Assembly: GCA_037447655.1 (NCBI GenBank)
Contig: JBBHKE010001332.1
Span: 60,299-124,298 of the forward strand
Direction of reading: 5' to 3'
Origin: Zygnema cylindricum
Lineage: Eukaryota > Streptophyta > Zygnematophyceae > Zygnematales > Zygnemataceae
Length of the DNA stretch: 64,000 bases
The position numbers and the translations under genes were made by a program. Of the stretch, positions 44,350 through 55,521 are shown in pieces. The number at the start of each line of letters is the position of its first letter. Within the stretch, counting starts at the first letter, position 1. A model generated the notes under the pieces. That model had not been told where the DNA came from. It was given only the letters and a program-made list of their open reading frames with translations, and made no database searches.

Positions 44350-44515
44350 CTAACCTCATAGACATATCCACATCGGGGAGGGAGAGGGAGAAGGAGAGGG
44401 AGAGGGAGTGAGATGGAGAGGGAGATGTTGTGGGAGAGGGAGAAAGAGAAGTAGAGGGGGTGGGAAAAGGGTAGGTGGAAGGGTTCAAACTAACCTCATA
44501 GACATATCCATATCG
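44350..44515. repeat. Duplicated exon-intron junction flanking a GA tract
   Basis: The words TAACCTCATAGACATATCCA and ATCGG occur at about 44350-44376 and again at 44491-44515. The second is the true 3' end and donor site of the exon. The first is a copy of it. A 90-bp GA-rich tract (44378-44470) lies between. Confidence 0.85.
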
Positions 44516-44736
44516 GATGCGAGAAAAATACGATTCAATTTCAAAATTCTCATTTGTTCGAGAGCTGTTTGGATTAATCCCTTTGTACAAGCTTTAAAAT
44601 CCTGTTTTTTTATACCTTTAAGGAGAAATTTTTCCATACGCCAATGTACCGCAATATATCGATTTCCGATAGTCTCTTTGAAATTGGCAACTTGATTCGT
44701 CAACTTTGTACTATATGACAACTTTTCCAAAATCGC
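44495..44736 (-). CDS. Exon of an O-fucosyltransferase-like glycosyltransferase
   Basis: 242 nt between an acceptor CTTTTTAG and a donor GTTAGT. It encodes N-R-Y-I-A-V-H-W-R-M-E-K, resembling the H-x-R motif (x-A-V-H-x-R-x-E) at the active site of GDP-fucose O-fucosyltransferases, and further on I-F-L-A-S-D, like the I-x-L-A-T/S-D strand of that fold. Such enzymes are Golgi or ER proteins that pass fucose from GDP-fucose to protein or glycan. It starts in phase 0, as the upstream exon demands, and ends with two bases of a codon completed by the next exon. The family call rests on these two motifs only. Confidence 0.6.
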
Positions 44737-44959
44737 CTAAAAAGACAAAAAAGTACACATAGACACACGTTAGGGATATTCTTAAACTTGTCCAAAAACA
44801 TAAGTCCTAGAATTATTTTCCATTCAATTAAGCAATAACATAATTTTCTTCAAGTTGGGGCATAACAATTATATGTACCATGACTTTGTAATTAGAGTAG
44901 AAATTATTGCAAACGAATTTTTGGAAAATGTTAAATGACGGTTGGTAAGGTTAACTCAC

Positions 44960-45197
44960 ATTATAATTCATGGACGTACATTTAAACGGAGTGGCTTTCA
45001 TTACGATAAGAACGTCATATTTTGAAAATCTATTTTTTGAGATGTCCATTATTGCTTCTTCCGTTTTATCAAATTTTGAAGAGAGGTTGCAAACCACACA
45101 ATCATATGGGAATTTTTTGGACCCTTCTTGGTCCATAATGTTTGAAAATTTGTCAGGAGGTACACCGCCCAAATATCGTTTTTGGATAAATACGAGA
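44960..45197 (-). CDS. Exon of the same glycosyltransferase-like gene
   Basis: 238 nt, acceptor GCATTCGCAG, donor GTGAGT. The frame reads K-R-Y-L-G-G-V-P-P-D-K-F-S-N-I-M-D, later C-V-V-C-N-L-S, and ends on a whole codon that joins the next exon in phase. Its first base must complete a codon left two-thirds open by the previous exon. The exon found upstream ends on a whole codon, so either a small exon lies between or a splice site is misplaced. Confidence 0.5.
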
Positions 45198-45537
45198 CTG
45201 CGAATGCAAAAATCTTTACATATTATTAAGTTATATAATTACAAAAATATATGTAGGAAGGTCTTGAAGGAATTAGTGATGGAAATGACATTGGATAGTC
45301 GTGAAATCAGAAAGGAAAATGTTAAAAATGATAATTATGAAAATTACCATAAACATAAGCAGTAGCAAAAGTTACGGCAAAAGGGGCGATTACAAAAATT
45401 ATAACTACAATAACAGTACCATAAATATGGCAATTAAAACAAAAAAATGGATTTTGTGAAGAAACATTCTTTAAGTTCATGTCACTACACTTTGTAGGAA
45501 GCTTGACTCGAGCAAAGTGAAGCAACACACAACTTAC

Positions 45538-45857
45538 CGGAGAACAAAAGCTTTTGGGTTTTGTTAAATACAATGTTGTAATCGTGATGCTGTGAACCCT
45601 TTTAGGTAAAATGCGGTCGATGAAATACTGTTGAGTGACCCATTTCACAAAATCTCCGATTGGTCCAGGGTTCAAGTAAGTACAAAATGGGAGGCAAAAT
45701 CGTGAATCAACGCCAAATGTGCTCCAACCGGCATTTGGCAAAACAAGAATCCTGCGAGTCTGATTGGCAATATTTAAAACATCTACGAGATGTTCTCTTG
45801 ATTTTGTCAATTGTTCTACCAACCTTCCAATGGAAATAAATTTTGAATTCTCATCAC
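45538..45857 (-). CDS. Upstream exon of the glycosyltransferase-like gene
   Basis: 320 nt after an acceptor CTTTGCAG and ending at a GTAAGT donor. It reads A-N-Q-T-R-R-I-L-V-L-P-N-A-G-W, then C-L-P-F-C-T-Y-L-N and W-V-T-Q-Q-Y-F-I. An early A-x-x-x-x-R-x-L-V-L-P stretch followed by C-L-P-F-x-x-Y is typical of plant fucosyltransferase-like GTs, where it forms part of the first Rossmann half. Further 5' exons are not certain. Confidence 0.55.
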
Positions 45858-46019
45858 CTGCAAAGAAAAATGACAGTTTTTATTCAAATCAAAACATCTA
45901 ATGGAACAAGCAACACCAACTTCCCGTTCAATTGCCTATTGCCTTTTGGGCAATGTCCTGTGTTTAGATTTCATCACCACCATTGTGAGATTTTATCGTA
46001 TTGTGGCCACTTTTAGCGT

Positions 46020-46330
46020 CCAGGGTCCCATTTCCAATATCCAATGTCCAATAGTTAATGTCCAATTTCCAATTTTCAACGTACGATGTCCAGCTTCTAT
46101 GTCCAATGTCCAATTTCCATTTTCCCATGTCCAATGACCAATGTCCACTGTCCAATCCAATTCCCAATTTCCAATGTCCGGTGCGCAGCAATGTGCAACA
46201 TGCAGCATATTCTGTCCAATGTCCATCACCAAAGCTCAGCGTGCAATGCTAGACTGCAATCTCCACCGTCCAATGTCCACCGTTTGATGTCAATGTGTGA
46301 AATCCAATGTAATATCTCCAAATTCAGCTG
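46020..46330. repeat. Degenerate CCAATGT minisatellite
   Basis: The words TCCAATGTCCA, CCAATTTCCA and CCAATATCC recur about 25 times. Frames on either strand (Trp/Asp/Gly/His-rich or Ser/Asn/Val/Gln-rich) are products of the repeat. Confidence 0.9.
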
Positions 46331-46418
46331 CCCATTCTCAGTATGCACCATCCAAGGGTTTCGATCCGGTCAGCAGTAAACAATGTGGATTTTTGACTTG
46401 TCATTGGACAGTTCCCCG

Positions 46419-46733
46419 TTACGACTCCCCATAAACCCATGTCTTCGACTCCCTCCAAGTTCCCAGAGCCTCCCAGTCCATCTTTCCTACTCCAGGCAGC
46501 CTCCCACCTGGCAAGAAGTTGACGCTATGGGAGGCGCTCCCATCATCTCCCTCTTCACAGTAGTACTTCGCCGCCACGTCGCCAGAGACTTTGCGGAAGC
46601 CTCCGCACGCTTGAGATTTTTCAATGCTCGGTACATTTTTTGCGTTTATAAAGAATCCTTCAGGGAAGAAAAGGACAAAAAATGCCACATGGCAGGTAAA
46701 GAGGGAAGCAGCTGGGCTTAAAAAAAGCTTCAT
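46419..46733 (-). CDS. Hypothetical ORF with N-terminal hydrophobic segment
   Basis: 104 codons from a true ATG. Residues 2-28 (L-F-L-S-P-A-A-S-L-F ... F-F-V-L-F-F) would serve as a signal peptide or signal anchor. The remainder is G/K/S-rich with two cysteines. It lies upstream of the glycosyltransferase-like exons on the same strand and could be the first exon of that gene, as such enzymes have an N-terminal membrane anchor. I found no convincing splice donor, so this is only a suggestion. Confidence 0.25.
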   Translation of the reverse strand: MKLFLSPAASLFTCHVAFFVLFFPEGFFINAKNVPSIEKSQACGGFRKVSGDVAAKYYCEEGDDGSASHSVNFLPGGRLPGVGKMDWEALGTWRESKTWVYGES

Positions 46734-46740
46734 TGAGACT

Positions 46741-47162
46741 GTGGAGCGTTATGTACGGAATAATTTTTTGGATTTGTTAACAAAGGATCACCTAGTCCAT
46801 AGTTGTTCAAATCGAGCGATTTTTTCATTTTTTCCGATTTTTACGTATTATTCGTGACTTTTGAAAAAATCGCCGAAAAACGCGATGTACTTTCTGTCCG
46901 GTAAACTGACGGTATTTTACGGTAGCTGTACGGTTTTATACGGGAACTGTACGTACATGACGACGAAAAGATACGTTGCACTTCGTAGTACTTTCTGTCC
47001 GATAACCTCAACAGAAATTATACGAGAAAATGTACGGAACTATACCGAAAATGTACAGACAATTACGAAGAGAGAAAAAAAGTCAACTGACATTCCAGAA
47101 TAATCAGTCTTTAAGCGTGGCAACAAGATTTTTAGCATGTGCCATGTAACGACAAAAATCTA
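46741..47162. other. No gene recognised
   Basis: Intergenic sequence with several TGTACGG/CCGTACA-type words, also common in the LTRs nearby. Confidence 0.4.
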
Positions 47163-47310
47163 AATAATGTGCATTTAAACATGTACGGACATGCACGTAA
47201 ATAATGTGCATATAGGCATGTACGAACGCGCATGTAAATAATGTGCGTGTAATAAATGTACAACATGCATATAAATAGCATACGTGTAACCATTTACGGA
47301 GATGTATGTA
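47163..47310. repeat. 37-bp tandem repeat, exactly four copies
   Basis: Four consecutive 37-bp units (AATAATGTGCATTTAAACAT start). Each contains an ACATGTACGGACATGCA-like near-palindrome. The last unit is the most diverged. Confidence 0.92.
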
Positions 47311-47782
47311 AATAAGGGCAAAGCGTTCTTCTTATAGCCCATGTCTTCTAAAACGTTTTTAATTGGTTGTTTTCATTAAAAACATTTGTGATTGGTCGCT
47401 TAGCAAGAAGTCCACGTGACACGTCGTGACAGTCACCGTGGTGGCAAAAGCTCCGCTTTTTTTTATAATTTGGGAAAAATCGTGAAACTCACGTCACGAC
47501 GACAACAGCGAAAGCGTCCCAAAACGTGATAAAACATCACGTGAACGGATTGCTACTAAGGGTAAGGTTCAATTAGGGAAAAAATGTCGTTGTTTACTGA
47601 AAGCCATACTATTTCGTACAGTGACATACAAAAAAAAAAGAAAATGTCAGAAAAACAAGCCTACTGAATGAGCGATTTGATTCTCTACGTTTATGGGCGT
47701 AAACATGGACCGTCATATGTATAATCGGATACGCCATCGTCTAACACATTTAGTTCGGAACAAGTGACCAGGAGTAGGTCAA
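47311..47782. other. No gene recognised
   Basis: Contains CACGTGACACGTCGTGACA and several ACGTCACGA-like words but no coding signal. Confidence 0.4.
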
Positions 47783-47859
47783 TTTTTAGCGCCTGAACGA
47801 AAAGCATCGTGCCTCGTGGAAAAGTGAACAAATATCCACGACGGCCGCGCGGCCGTGTG
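47783..47859 (-). pseudogene. ORF K, 3' part, cut off by element F
   Basis: When F and one GGTAC are removed, the frame from 56689 (ATG) runs on here for about 25 more codons to a TGA near 47783. The word A-A-R-P-S-W-I-F-V-H-F starts this part. No domain recognised. Confidence 0.4.
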
Positions 47860-47864
47860 GGTAC

Positions 47865-48781
47865 AGAAATTATGTGGTCTCCATTGACCCACAGAATGAG
47901 CAGCATATGTAAAGCCTCTAGGATAATATTTGACCCTTCCACTTTCCCACTGAATAAGCGCCACCCAGGCACAAAAATATTCTGACCACCCTCACCCCTG
48001 CGAGGACAAGACTCCCTTGAGTAAAACGCAAATAGAATCACTGGATTTGCTCCCCTGAGCAGTAAGTTATGGTTGGTCAAAGATGACCTTTATACTTAAA
48101 AGCTCTCTTAGAGAGTAGTCCCAAAATATCACTAAGTCTTGGTCTGCCTACTCACGAATACCTACTACTAAACCCTAGTCGAATAGGAACACTAAATAGT
48201 ACAAGAAGGTACAATGGGCGATGTGCTTATTGTACGACCATTGTGCGACAAGGTCTACAAGATGACACCTCTCAAATCGGGAGCCATGGTTCCTCCTCCC
48301 ATCTTCTCCGGTATCAAATAATGTGCCGCCACGTGGCACCGCGCGACGCTATCTCCGTATGCCACCAAAATCTCACTTCGCGTGGCGCCTATAATGTCAC
48401 CCATTCGATCAAAACATATTTTACACGGTTCAGATTCGCGTTCATGCATGAATTGTTCCTCTTCGTTAGTGAGGTGTTAATTAGCTGTTGCGTTAATGTT
48501 TTCTTAATTAGCTCTTGCGTTAATGTTTATATATCTTTGAAACCCATCACGTTTATTGTTTTGATAACGCCTTAATGGATAAGACGCACAACTACATAGT
48601 GGTGCGCAGACCCATGTTCAAATCTGGACCTAGGCACCATTTTGGTAAAATATCCTCTACTTCTAAATCTACCACTTTCTAAATATCGCGGCAGCCATGG
48701 CGTGCCTTTGATCCTCACTCTCTCTCTCTTTAAAGTGGAAATAAATTAGAGAAGTGAACAATTAATTACCTCTATTCAACC
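47865..48781 (-). repeat. LTR 1 (outer left, 3' LTR) of F
   Basis: Plus strand AGAAATTATGTGG to TATTCAACC, with both termini mutated. CACGTG lies at 48330-48335. The antisense tRNA-like block at 48566-48638 has AACGCCTTAATGGATAAGACG and TGTTCAAATCTGG. Confidence 0.92.
48566..48638 (+). other. Antisense tRNA-like block in LTR 1 of F
   Basis: CTTAATGGATAAGACGC matches the tRNA-Arg D-arm region. GTTCAAATC is B-box-like, about 35 nt on. No acceptor stem pairing. Confidence 0.6.
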
Positions 48782-48789
48782 CTCTCCTT

Positions 48790-49490
48790 AATTCTTAGTC
48801 ACTTTTTAATTTTAATTCAAAAACTAAATCAACTTAGGGGAAGACACTGGTTTTGTCATCATGTGTGCAATCATTTCTCTATCAGTTTTATGAACCAGTT
48901 TAATTATTTTATTTTCTACCTTCTCTTTGACAAAGCTTAGTCTAATATCCATATGTTTAGCATTGAAGTGATGTTTCAGATTAGCTGCAATAGAGATAGC
49001 AGCTTGATTATCACATAAAACATTTTGAGTTCCAGACTTCATAAACCCAAGTTCTTCAAGGAGAGATTTAACCCACATTAATTCTTTGGTTGCAACACAG
49101 GAAGCCATGTATTCAGCCTCCATAGTGGACTGAGCAACTACTTTTTGTTGCTTGCTACTCGAACAACATGCACCGGATCCAATTTGCAACAAATATCCAG
49201 TCGTACACCGCCTTAAAGGCACATCTCCATAACTGGCATCACTCCAGGTGGTAATGTCATTGTGCTCCCCTCCCAAATGCAACCACAATTCACTTGTCCC
49301 CACCAGATACCTCATCACCCTTTTGGCAGCCTCTCAGTCTCTCTTTCTTGGTTCATTTAGACTTCTACTAAGGACACCTACAGCTGCGGCTATATCCGGA
49401 CGGGTACAATTCATATAATAGATTAAACTGCCTACAATCTGCCGATAAGGGATATTTTACATAAACTTTCTTTCTATCTCATCCAACTCA
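48790..49490 (-). pseudogene. RNase H region of F, full copy
   Basis: Contains N-C-T-R-P-D-I-A, W-S-D-A-S-Y-G-D, S-S-K-Q-Q-K, S-T-M-E-A-E-Y-M-A-S, D-N-Q-A-A-I and H-M-D-I-R-L-S-F. A TGA near 49338 and shifts at both ends break it. Confidence 0.9.
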
Positions 49491-50330
49491 TCATAAAAAA
49501 GTCAGTATTTCTCTCTCGTCACCCCCCTCAAACACTTTCTTCAAATCCATAGGTGTAGTACATCCATTTGTTTTTTCCATCTGAATTTTTTTTAGCATAT
49601 TACCGATTTCTTTTTTCTGTGTGATTCTTATAATCCTATTCCCTCTATCTCTCTCCATTTCAATTCCCAAAATGGACTTCGCTTCACCGAGATCTTTCAT
49701 ATCAAAACGGCTTGTAAGATCCCGATTTAGTTTGTTAATCTTCTCTAAGGACTTGCTTAAGACTAGCAAATCATCCATATATATAGCAATAAACATCACT
49801 TCATTCTCATCCTCAAATAAATATATGGAGTGATCTAAACTAATTCTGATATACCCCAAACAAGTCAGAAATCAGTCCAGTTTTATATTCCATTGTCGCG
49901 TGGCTTGCTTAAGCCCATAGAGTGATTTTATCAATTTGCAAACCTTGCTTTCTTCCCCACTTTCCACGAATCTTACTTGTTGCCTCATGTAAATTTCTTT
50001 TTCCAACTCTCCGAGCAAAAAGGTCGTTTTAATATCCATCTGGTGTATTTTCATATCCTCTGTTGCGGCTAAACTTAAAAGGATTCTAACAGAAGGATAT
50101 TTGACTACAGGTGCAATGGTTTCTTCGTAGTCTTTTTGCAACTAACCTAGCTTTGTAACTTTCAATGGTATTATCCGGGTTTATTTTAAGTTTAAAAACC
50201 CACTTACATCTAATCGGTTTTTGGTCTGGTGGACAATCTACCAACTCCCATGTATTGGCTTCCATGATGGAGGCCATTTCTTCATTTATATCAGTGATCC
50301 ACCAGCTACTTTCTAAGGTGTTTATGGCCT
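49491..50330 (-). pseudogene. Reverse transcriptase region of F, full copy
   Basis: Two main frames. Upstream: R-C-K-W-V-F-K, then a small deletion within the [11 protein letters not shown] block. Downstream: D-I-K-T-T-F-L-L-G-E, S-L-Y-G-L-K-Q-A and Y-M-D-D-L-L-V-L, F-D-M-K-D-L-G-E-A-K. The missing block shows it is inactive. Confidence 0.9.
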
Positions 50331-51560
50331 CTAAGTATGTCTGAGGTTCATCTGGGTGAGACATCTTTGTGAGTTGGTTATTTACTTGTCTTTCTTGAAG
50401 TCGTTTACTACTTCTTCTTCCCCCTTCAAAATCGAACGGCGGTATGAAAGGCATCCTAGAGTTTCGTTTAGGAAGATTTTCAGCTTCCCTATCTTCCAAT
50501 TCCGGTGTCTCATCAAGTTCCTCATCGGTTTCCACTTCGTATTGTGGTGTTGCCTCGGATGTTGTTCTTTCCTCCTTCTCATTTGGTAGATCTGCAGATT
50601 TTTCTTTTTCTCCATCTTCCTTCTCTTCAAAGTCAAAGTCAATAAACATAATGTTTCAAATCTGATTTTGACTTCCTTTTTATAATTGAATGGATCAATA
50701 GACTTCTCTTCATTCATCACCACTATGTGTTTTACCAAAATTATATCTCTCGGTATCCTTTTGTGCTCTCATCATATCCCACAAGATATCCTGGTTTCCC
50801 TCTTCCCTCTAACTTCCATTTAGTCTTATCGGAATCCAAACTGTAGATCTGACTTCCGAACATTCTTAAACTAGACAAATCAGGTTTTATTCCTGTTCAC
50901 CTTTCATACGGAGTTCCTCCTTGATTGCTAAAGTAAGGACTCTATTTTTGATGAAATTAGCATGGTTTATAGACTCAGCCCAAAATTACAACTCTATCCT
51001 TTTATCAGTTAATATACTTCTGGACATATCTCCTAAGGTTTTATTCACTCTTTGTGCTACTCTCATTTTGTTCCGGATTATAGGGAACAGTTTTCTCATG
51101 ATGAATTCCTTCTTCTTTAAGATATTCTTCAAATTCCCTTGAGGTGTATTCTTTCCCATTATCACTTCTTATCTCTTTTATTGAGGTTTCGTGTAGTTTT
51201 TCACTCCATACTTTATACTCTTTGAAACATCTCAATACCTCTGACTTATGTCTGAGAAAGTATACCTTCGTGTATCTAGACCAATCATCTGTGATAGTTA
51301 ACATCCACCTCTTCCCCCCATGTGAAGCATATCTAGCAGGTCCCCAAACATCAGTGTGAATTAGATCCAATACTTTCTCTCTCCTATATGTGGTTGCCTT
51401 TGGAAATGGAAGTGTATGAATCTTCCCTTGGGCACATCCACTACAATCGTTGAAAGTCTCATCATCCTCAAAAGTAATACCCTCCACTATTCCATTTTTC
51501 TTCATTTTCTTTAATCTATCTAGGTGCACATGCCCCAAACTTTTGTGCCAAAACATCATC
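50331..51560 (-). pseudogene. Integrase and acidic linker of F
   Basis: M-F-W-H-K-S-L-G-H-V-H, C-S-G-C-A-Q-G-K, H-T-D-V-W-G-P, T-I-T-D-D-W-S-R, S-D-N-G-K-E-Y and Y-N-P-E-Q-N are present in one frame. After N-E-S the frame shifts. The C-terminal part (50740-50960) is broken and lacks about 20 bp. The linker is glutamate-rich. Confidence 0.9.
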
Positions 51561-52200
51561 TCACTTGCTCACGAGTAGAGAACACTTTTTTCATTACAAA
51601 GAACAATTCTGAACATTCCTTCACTGCCCTTCTCAGCTATGAAATAAACCTCATTATCAAAACTTGCTGTGAAGATTCCTTTCCTAATTCCTGTTTCAAA
51701 CTCCTTTTCATCTAGGACTGCTGGTGAGACTAGATTCTTGCTAAGCTGTGGAATGTAAAGAACGTCTGAGAGTGTTACAATTGAGGCCTTTCCATCAACT
51801 AAAACCTTGAAGTCAACTGTTCCAACAAGACTTATGGTTTCTACTATACCATCTCCGTACTCTATTTCAACTGTTGGGATCTTTCTCAGTTTAGTGAACC
51901 ACCTCTTATCTTTGCACATATCTATTGAGGCCCATGAGTCTAAGATCCACCCATCCTCCGGTGGATCCCTCTTACCTCCGAAAGCACACTTTTGTCTCCG
52001 TGGAATGTCTACATGTTTTTCAGTGGTTTTTCGATTAAGTAGAAGCTCCTCAAACTGTTCAGTTTCTTCGTCCTCTTCCTCATCATGAACTTGGGTCAAG
52101 AAAGCCTTTTTCTTTCCTCCATCATTTGAGGTTCCATTTCCATCTTTCAGTCGAAGATTTGGAAGTTTGAAACAATCTGCCATATAGTGTCCCGGTTTCT
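51561..52200 (-). pseudogene. Protease and Gag C-terminus of F
   Basis: The frame starts after the zinc knuckle (M-A-D-C-F-K-L). An acidic E-E-D-E-E-T-E stretch follows, then R-R-Q-K-C-A-F-G-G and the protease site W-I-L-D-S-W-A-S-I-D-M-C (glycine of D-S-G-A is tryptophan), and D-V-L-Y-I-P-Q-L-S-K-N-L. Confidence 0.88.
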
Positions 52201-53170
52201 TGCAGAAGTGACATAATCCTCCTCGAGAAGTTCCACTCCCGTGTCTATCAAATCTGCCACCTCCTTGTCCTCTTCCACCAAAGTTTCAATATGGATCTTT
52301 CCCTCTCTCCTCATCACGCTTCCGCCAATGAGCTCCTACAGACAATGCTTGAACACTTGGAATCCCTCTCTTAAGCTCTATGGTGCTTTCTTTCACTAAA
52401 ATCATTCCCACTGTATCATCCCAATTCCAATTCCTATCTCCTATGTCCTGCAATCGATTAATGATATTCTCATGCTCTTCAAGTAGTTTCATCATTAATG
52501 TATTCATTCTTTGTCTCTCAGACCATGAGTTACCTGCGCTATCTAGCTCTCTAAACAATGCTCCTAAATCATTACAATAATTATTCATGCTTCCTCCCTT
52601 ATAAGTATAAGTTGCGATCTTGTATTCGGTCAACTCTTGATGCTGCAATGATCCACTCTTATATTTGTTAACTAGTGATATCCAAATTTGAGATAAAGAT
52701 TTGACATGCATAAGGGGAATGGCAATGCCCTTTGCTACACTTTTAAGAATTAAGAGCTTAACAACCTTTTCTTTGTCGTTCCACTTTTCATACTCTGATT
52801 TGTCGATCTGAACCCTTGTCAACGTTGCTGGTGGTGCTGCTGCCGGTATCGCCTTCGACAATGGTGTCACTTGAGTTGCAACTCCTCCAATTTCTCCTTC
52901 CATGACAATCTCCTCTTTTTCCTCTTCTTAATCCTCGATGAGGGTGGTAGTTGTTCTGGCTACTGTAGTGAGTGAGGTGCCAGAAAAACGTGTTTCTCCA
53001 AACACAGGTTAAAGTGGGCATCTAATTTGTCTAGACACTTTGCCACATCGATGCTTCTCAAATAGTTTTCCCTCCATCATCAGTTCCCAATACAAAAAGT
53101 ATGATCCATCAGATATGGGTACCCTAGAGGGTGGGCCCATAACCTGAAATTTTGTGGTCTCCATTAACCC
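52201..53170 (-). pseudogene. Gag N-terminal part of F
   Basis: ATG inside the LTR (M-E-T-T-K-F-Q-V-M-G-P-P), through the primer site into L-Y-W-E-L-M-M-E-G. Shifts and a TAA near 52930 follow, then the long frame 52903-52286 with the Gag core (L-M-H-V-K-S-L-S-Q-I-W-I-S-L-V-N-K-Y). The R/G-rich knuckle region C-H-F-C-K-K-P-G-H-Y-M-A-D-C lies at about 52215-52175. Confidence 0.88.
53130..53144 (-). other. Primer-binding site next to LTR 2 of F (exact)
   Basis: Minus strand GGTTATGGGCCCACC directly after the LTR; identical to that of E. Confidence 0.92.
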
Positions 53171-53736
53171 ACAGAATGAGCAGCATATGTAAAGCCTCTA
53201 GGATAATATTTTCCCCTTCCACTTTCCCACTGAATAAGCGCTGCCCAGGCACAAATTATTCTGACCACCCTCACCCCTGCAAGGACAAGACTCCCTTGAG
53301 TGAAAAGCAAAAAGAATCATTGAATTTGCTCCCCTCAGAAGTAAGTTATGGTTGGTCAAAGATGACCTTTATACTTACAAGCTCTCTTAGAGAGAAGTCC
53401 CAAAATATCACTAAGTCTTGGTCTCCCTACTCAAGAATACCTACTACTAAACCCTAGTTGAATAGGAACACTAAATAGTACAAGAAGGTACAATAGGTGA
53501 TGTACTTATTGTACGACCATTGTACGACAAGGTCTACAAGGTGACACTTGTCAAATCAGGAGCCATGGTTCCTCCTCCCATCTTCTCCAATATCAAATAA
53601 TGTGGCGCCACGTGGCACCGTGTGACGCTATCTTTGTATGGCGCCAAAAGCTCACTTCGCATGGAGGCTATAAACTCTCTCTTTTTAAAGTGGAAATAAA
53701 TTACAGAAGTGAACTATTTATTACCTCTTTTCAACA
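53145..53736 (-). repeat. LTR 2 (middle) of F, internally deleted
   Basis: It serves both as 5' LTR of the full copy and 3' LTR of the deleted copy. About 300 bp are missing, including the tRNA-like block. CACGTG is at 53609-53614. Its outer part is almost identical to LTR 3, while LTR 1 is more diverged. Confidence 0.9.
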
Positions 53737-55506
53737 CTCCCCTTAATTCGTAGTCACTTTTTAATTTTAATCCATAGTTTTCTCTAAAAAAATCAACTTA
53801 GGGGAAGGCACCGGTTTTGTCATCATGTCTGCAATCATTTCTCTATCAGTTTTATAAACCAGTTTAATTATTTTATTTTCTACCTTCTCTATGACAAAGC
53901 TTAGTCTAATATCCATATGTTTAGCTTTGAAGTGATGTTTCAAATTAGCTCCAATAGAGATAGCAACTTGATTATCACAAAAAACATTTTGAGTTCTTGA
54001 CTTAATGAACCCAAGTTCTACAAGGAGAGATTTAACCCACATTAATTCTTTGGTTGCAGCACAAGAAGCCATGTGTTCAGCCTTCATAGTGGACTGAGCA
54101 ACTAGTTTTTGTTGTTTGCTACTCCAACAACATGCACCGGATCTAATTTGCAACACATATCCAGTCGTTCACCGCCTTAAAGGCACATCTCTATAACTGG
54201 CATCACTCCAGGTGGTGATGTTAGTGTGCTCCCCTCCCAAATGCAACCACAATTCCCTTGTCCCCACCAGATACCTCATCACCCTTTTGGCACCCTCCAA
54301 ATCTCTCTTTTTTGGTTCATTTAGACTTCTACTAAGGACACCTACAGCTGCGGCTATATCCGAACGGGTACAGTTCATAAAATAGATTAAAATGCTTACA
54401 ATCTGTCGATAAGGGATACTTTCTATAAATTTTCTTTCTATCTCATCCATCTCATCATCAAAAGTCAATATTCTCTCTCTTCACTCCCCTCAAACACTTT
54501 TTTCAAATCCATGGGAGTATTACATCCATCTGTTTTTTCCATCTGAAATTTTTCTAGCATATTACCCATTGATTTTTTCTGTGTTAGTCTTATAATCCTA
54601 TTCCCTCTATCTCTCTCCATTTGAATTCCCAAAATGTACTACGCTTCACCAAGATCTTTCATATCAAAACGACTTCTAAGATCCCGTTTTAGTTTGGTTA
54701 TCTTATCTAAATACTAGATTAAGACCAACAAATCATCCATAAAAATAGCAATAAATATCACTCCATTCTCATCCTCAAATAAATATATGGAGTGATCTGA
54801 ACTAATTCTGATATACCCCAAACTAGTGAAGAATTCGTCCATTTTTATGTTCTATTGTCGGGGGGCTTGCCTAAGCCCATAAAGTGATTTTATCAATTTG
54901 CAAACCTTGCTTTCTTCCCCACTTTCCACGAATCCTTCCGGTTGCCTCATGTAAATTTCTTCTTTCAACTCTTCGTGCAAAAAGGTCGTTTTAAAATCCA
55001 TCTGGTGTATTTCTATATCTTATGTTGCGGCTAAACTTAAAAGGATTCTAACAGAAGGAAATCTGACTACAGGTGCAAAAGTTTCTTCGTAGTCTATCCC
55101 CTCTTTTTGAGTATACCCCTTTGCAACTAACCTAGCTTTGTACCTTTCAATGGTATTATGCGAGTTTAATTTAAGTTTAAAAACCCACTTACATCCGATC
55201 GGTTTTCTGGTGGTGCTGCCGGTATCGCCTTCGACAATGGTGTCCACTTGAGTTGCAACTCCTCCAATTTCTCCTTCCATGACAATCTCCTCTTTTTCCT
55301 CTTCTTAATCCTCGATGAGGGTGGTAGTTGTTCTGGCTACTGTAGTGAGTGAGGTGCCAGAAAAACGTGTTTCTCCAAACACAGGTTAAAGTGGGCATCT
55401 AATTTGTCTAGACACTTTGCCACATCGATGCTTCTCAAATAGTTTTCCCTCCATCATCAGTTCCCAATACAAAAAGTATGATCCATCAGATATGGGTACC
55501 CTAGAG
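53737..55506 (-). pseudogene. Second, deleted internal region of F
   Basis: Polypurine tract AAGGGGAG, RNase H (53767-54468, with S-T-M-K-A-E-H and D-N-Q-V-A-I), RT with [18 protein letters not shown] and [13 protein letters not shown], up to G-C-K-W-V-F. At about 55206 it jumps directly to the N-terminal spacer of gag (A-T-Q-V reading). Integrase, protease and most of gag are missing. The gag part with its primer site equals 52829-53144 almost base for base. Confidence 0.9.
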
Positions 55507-55521
55507 GGTGGGCCCATAACC
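55507..55521 (-). other. Primer-binding site next to LTR 3 of F (exact)
   Basis: Minus strand GGTTATGGGCCCACC, again exact. Confidence 0.92.

Noticed and set aside
45964-46379. Trp/Asp/Gly/His-rich and Ser/Val/Gln-rich frames of 60-100 codons
   Set aside because: Created by the CCAATGT minisatellite.
47163-47310. CRISPR array
   Set aside because: The units are contiguous with no spacers, and the context is plant nuclear DNA.
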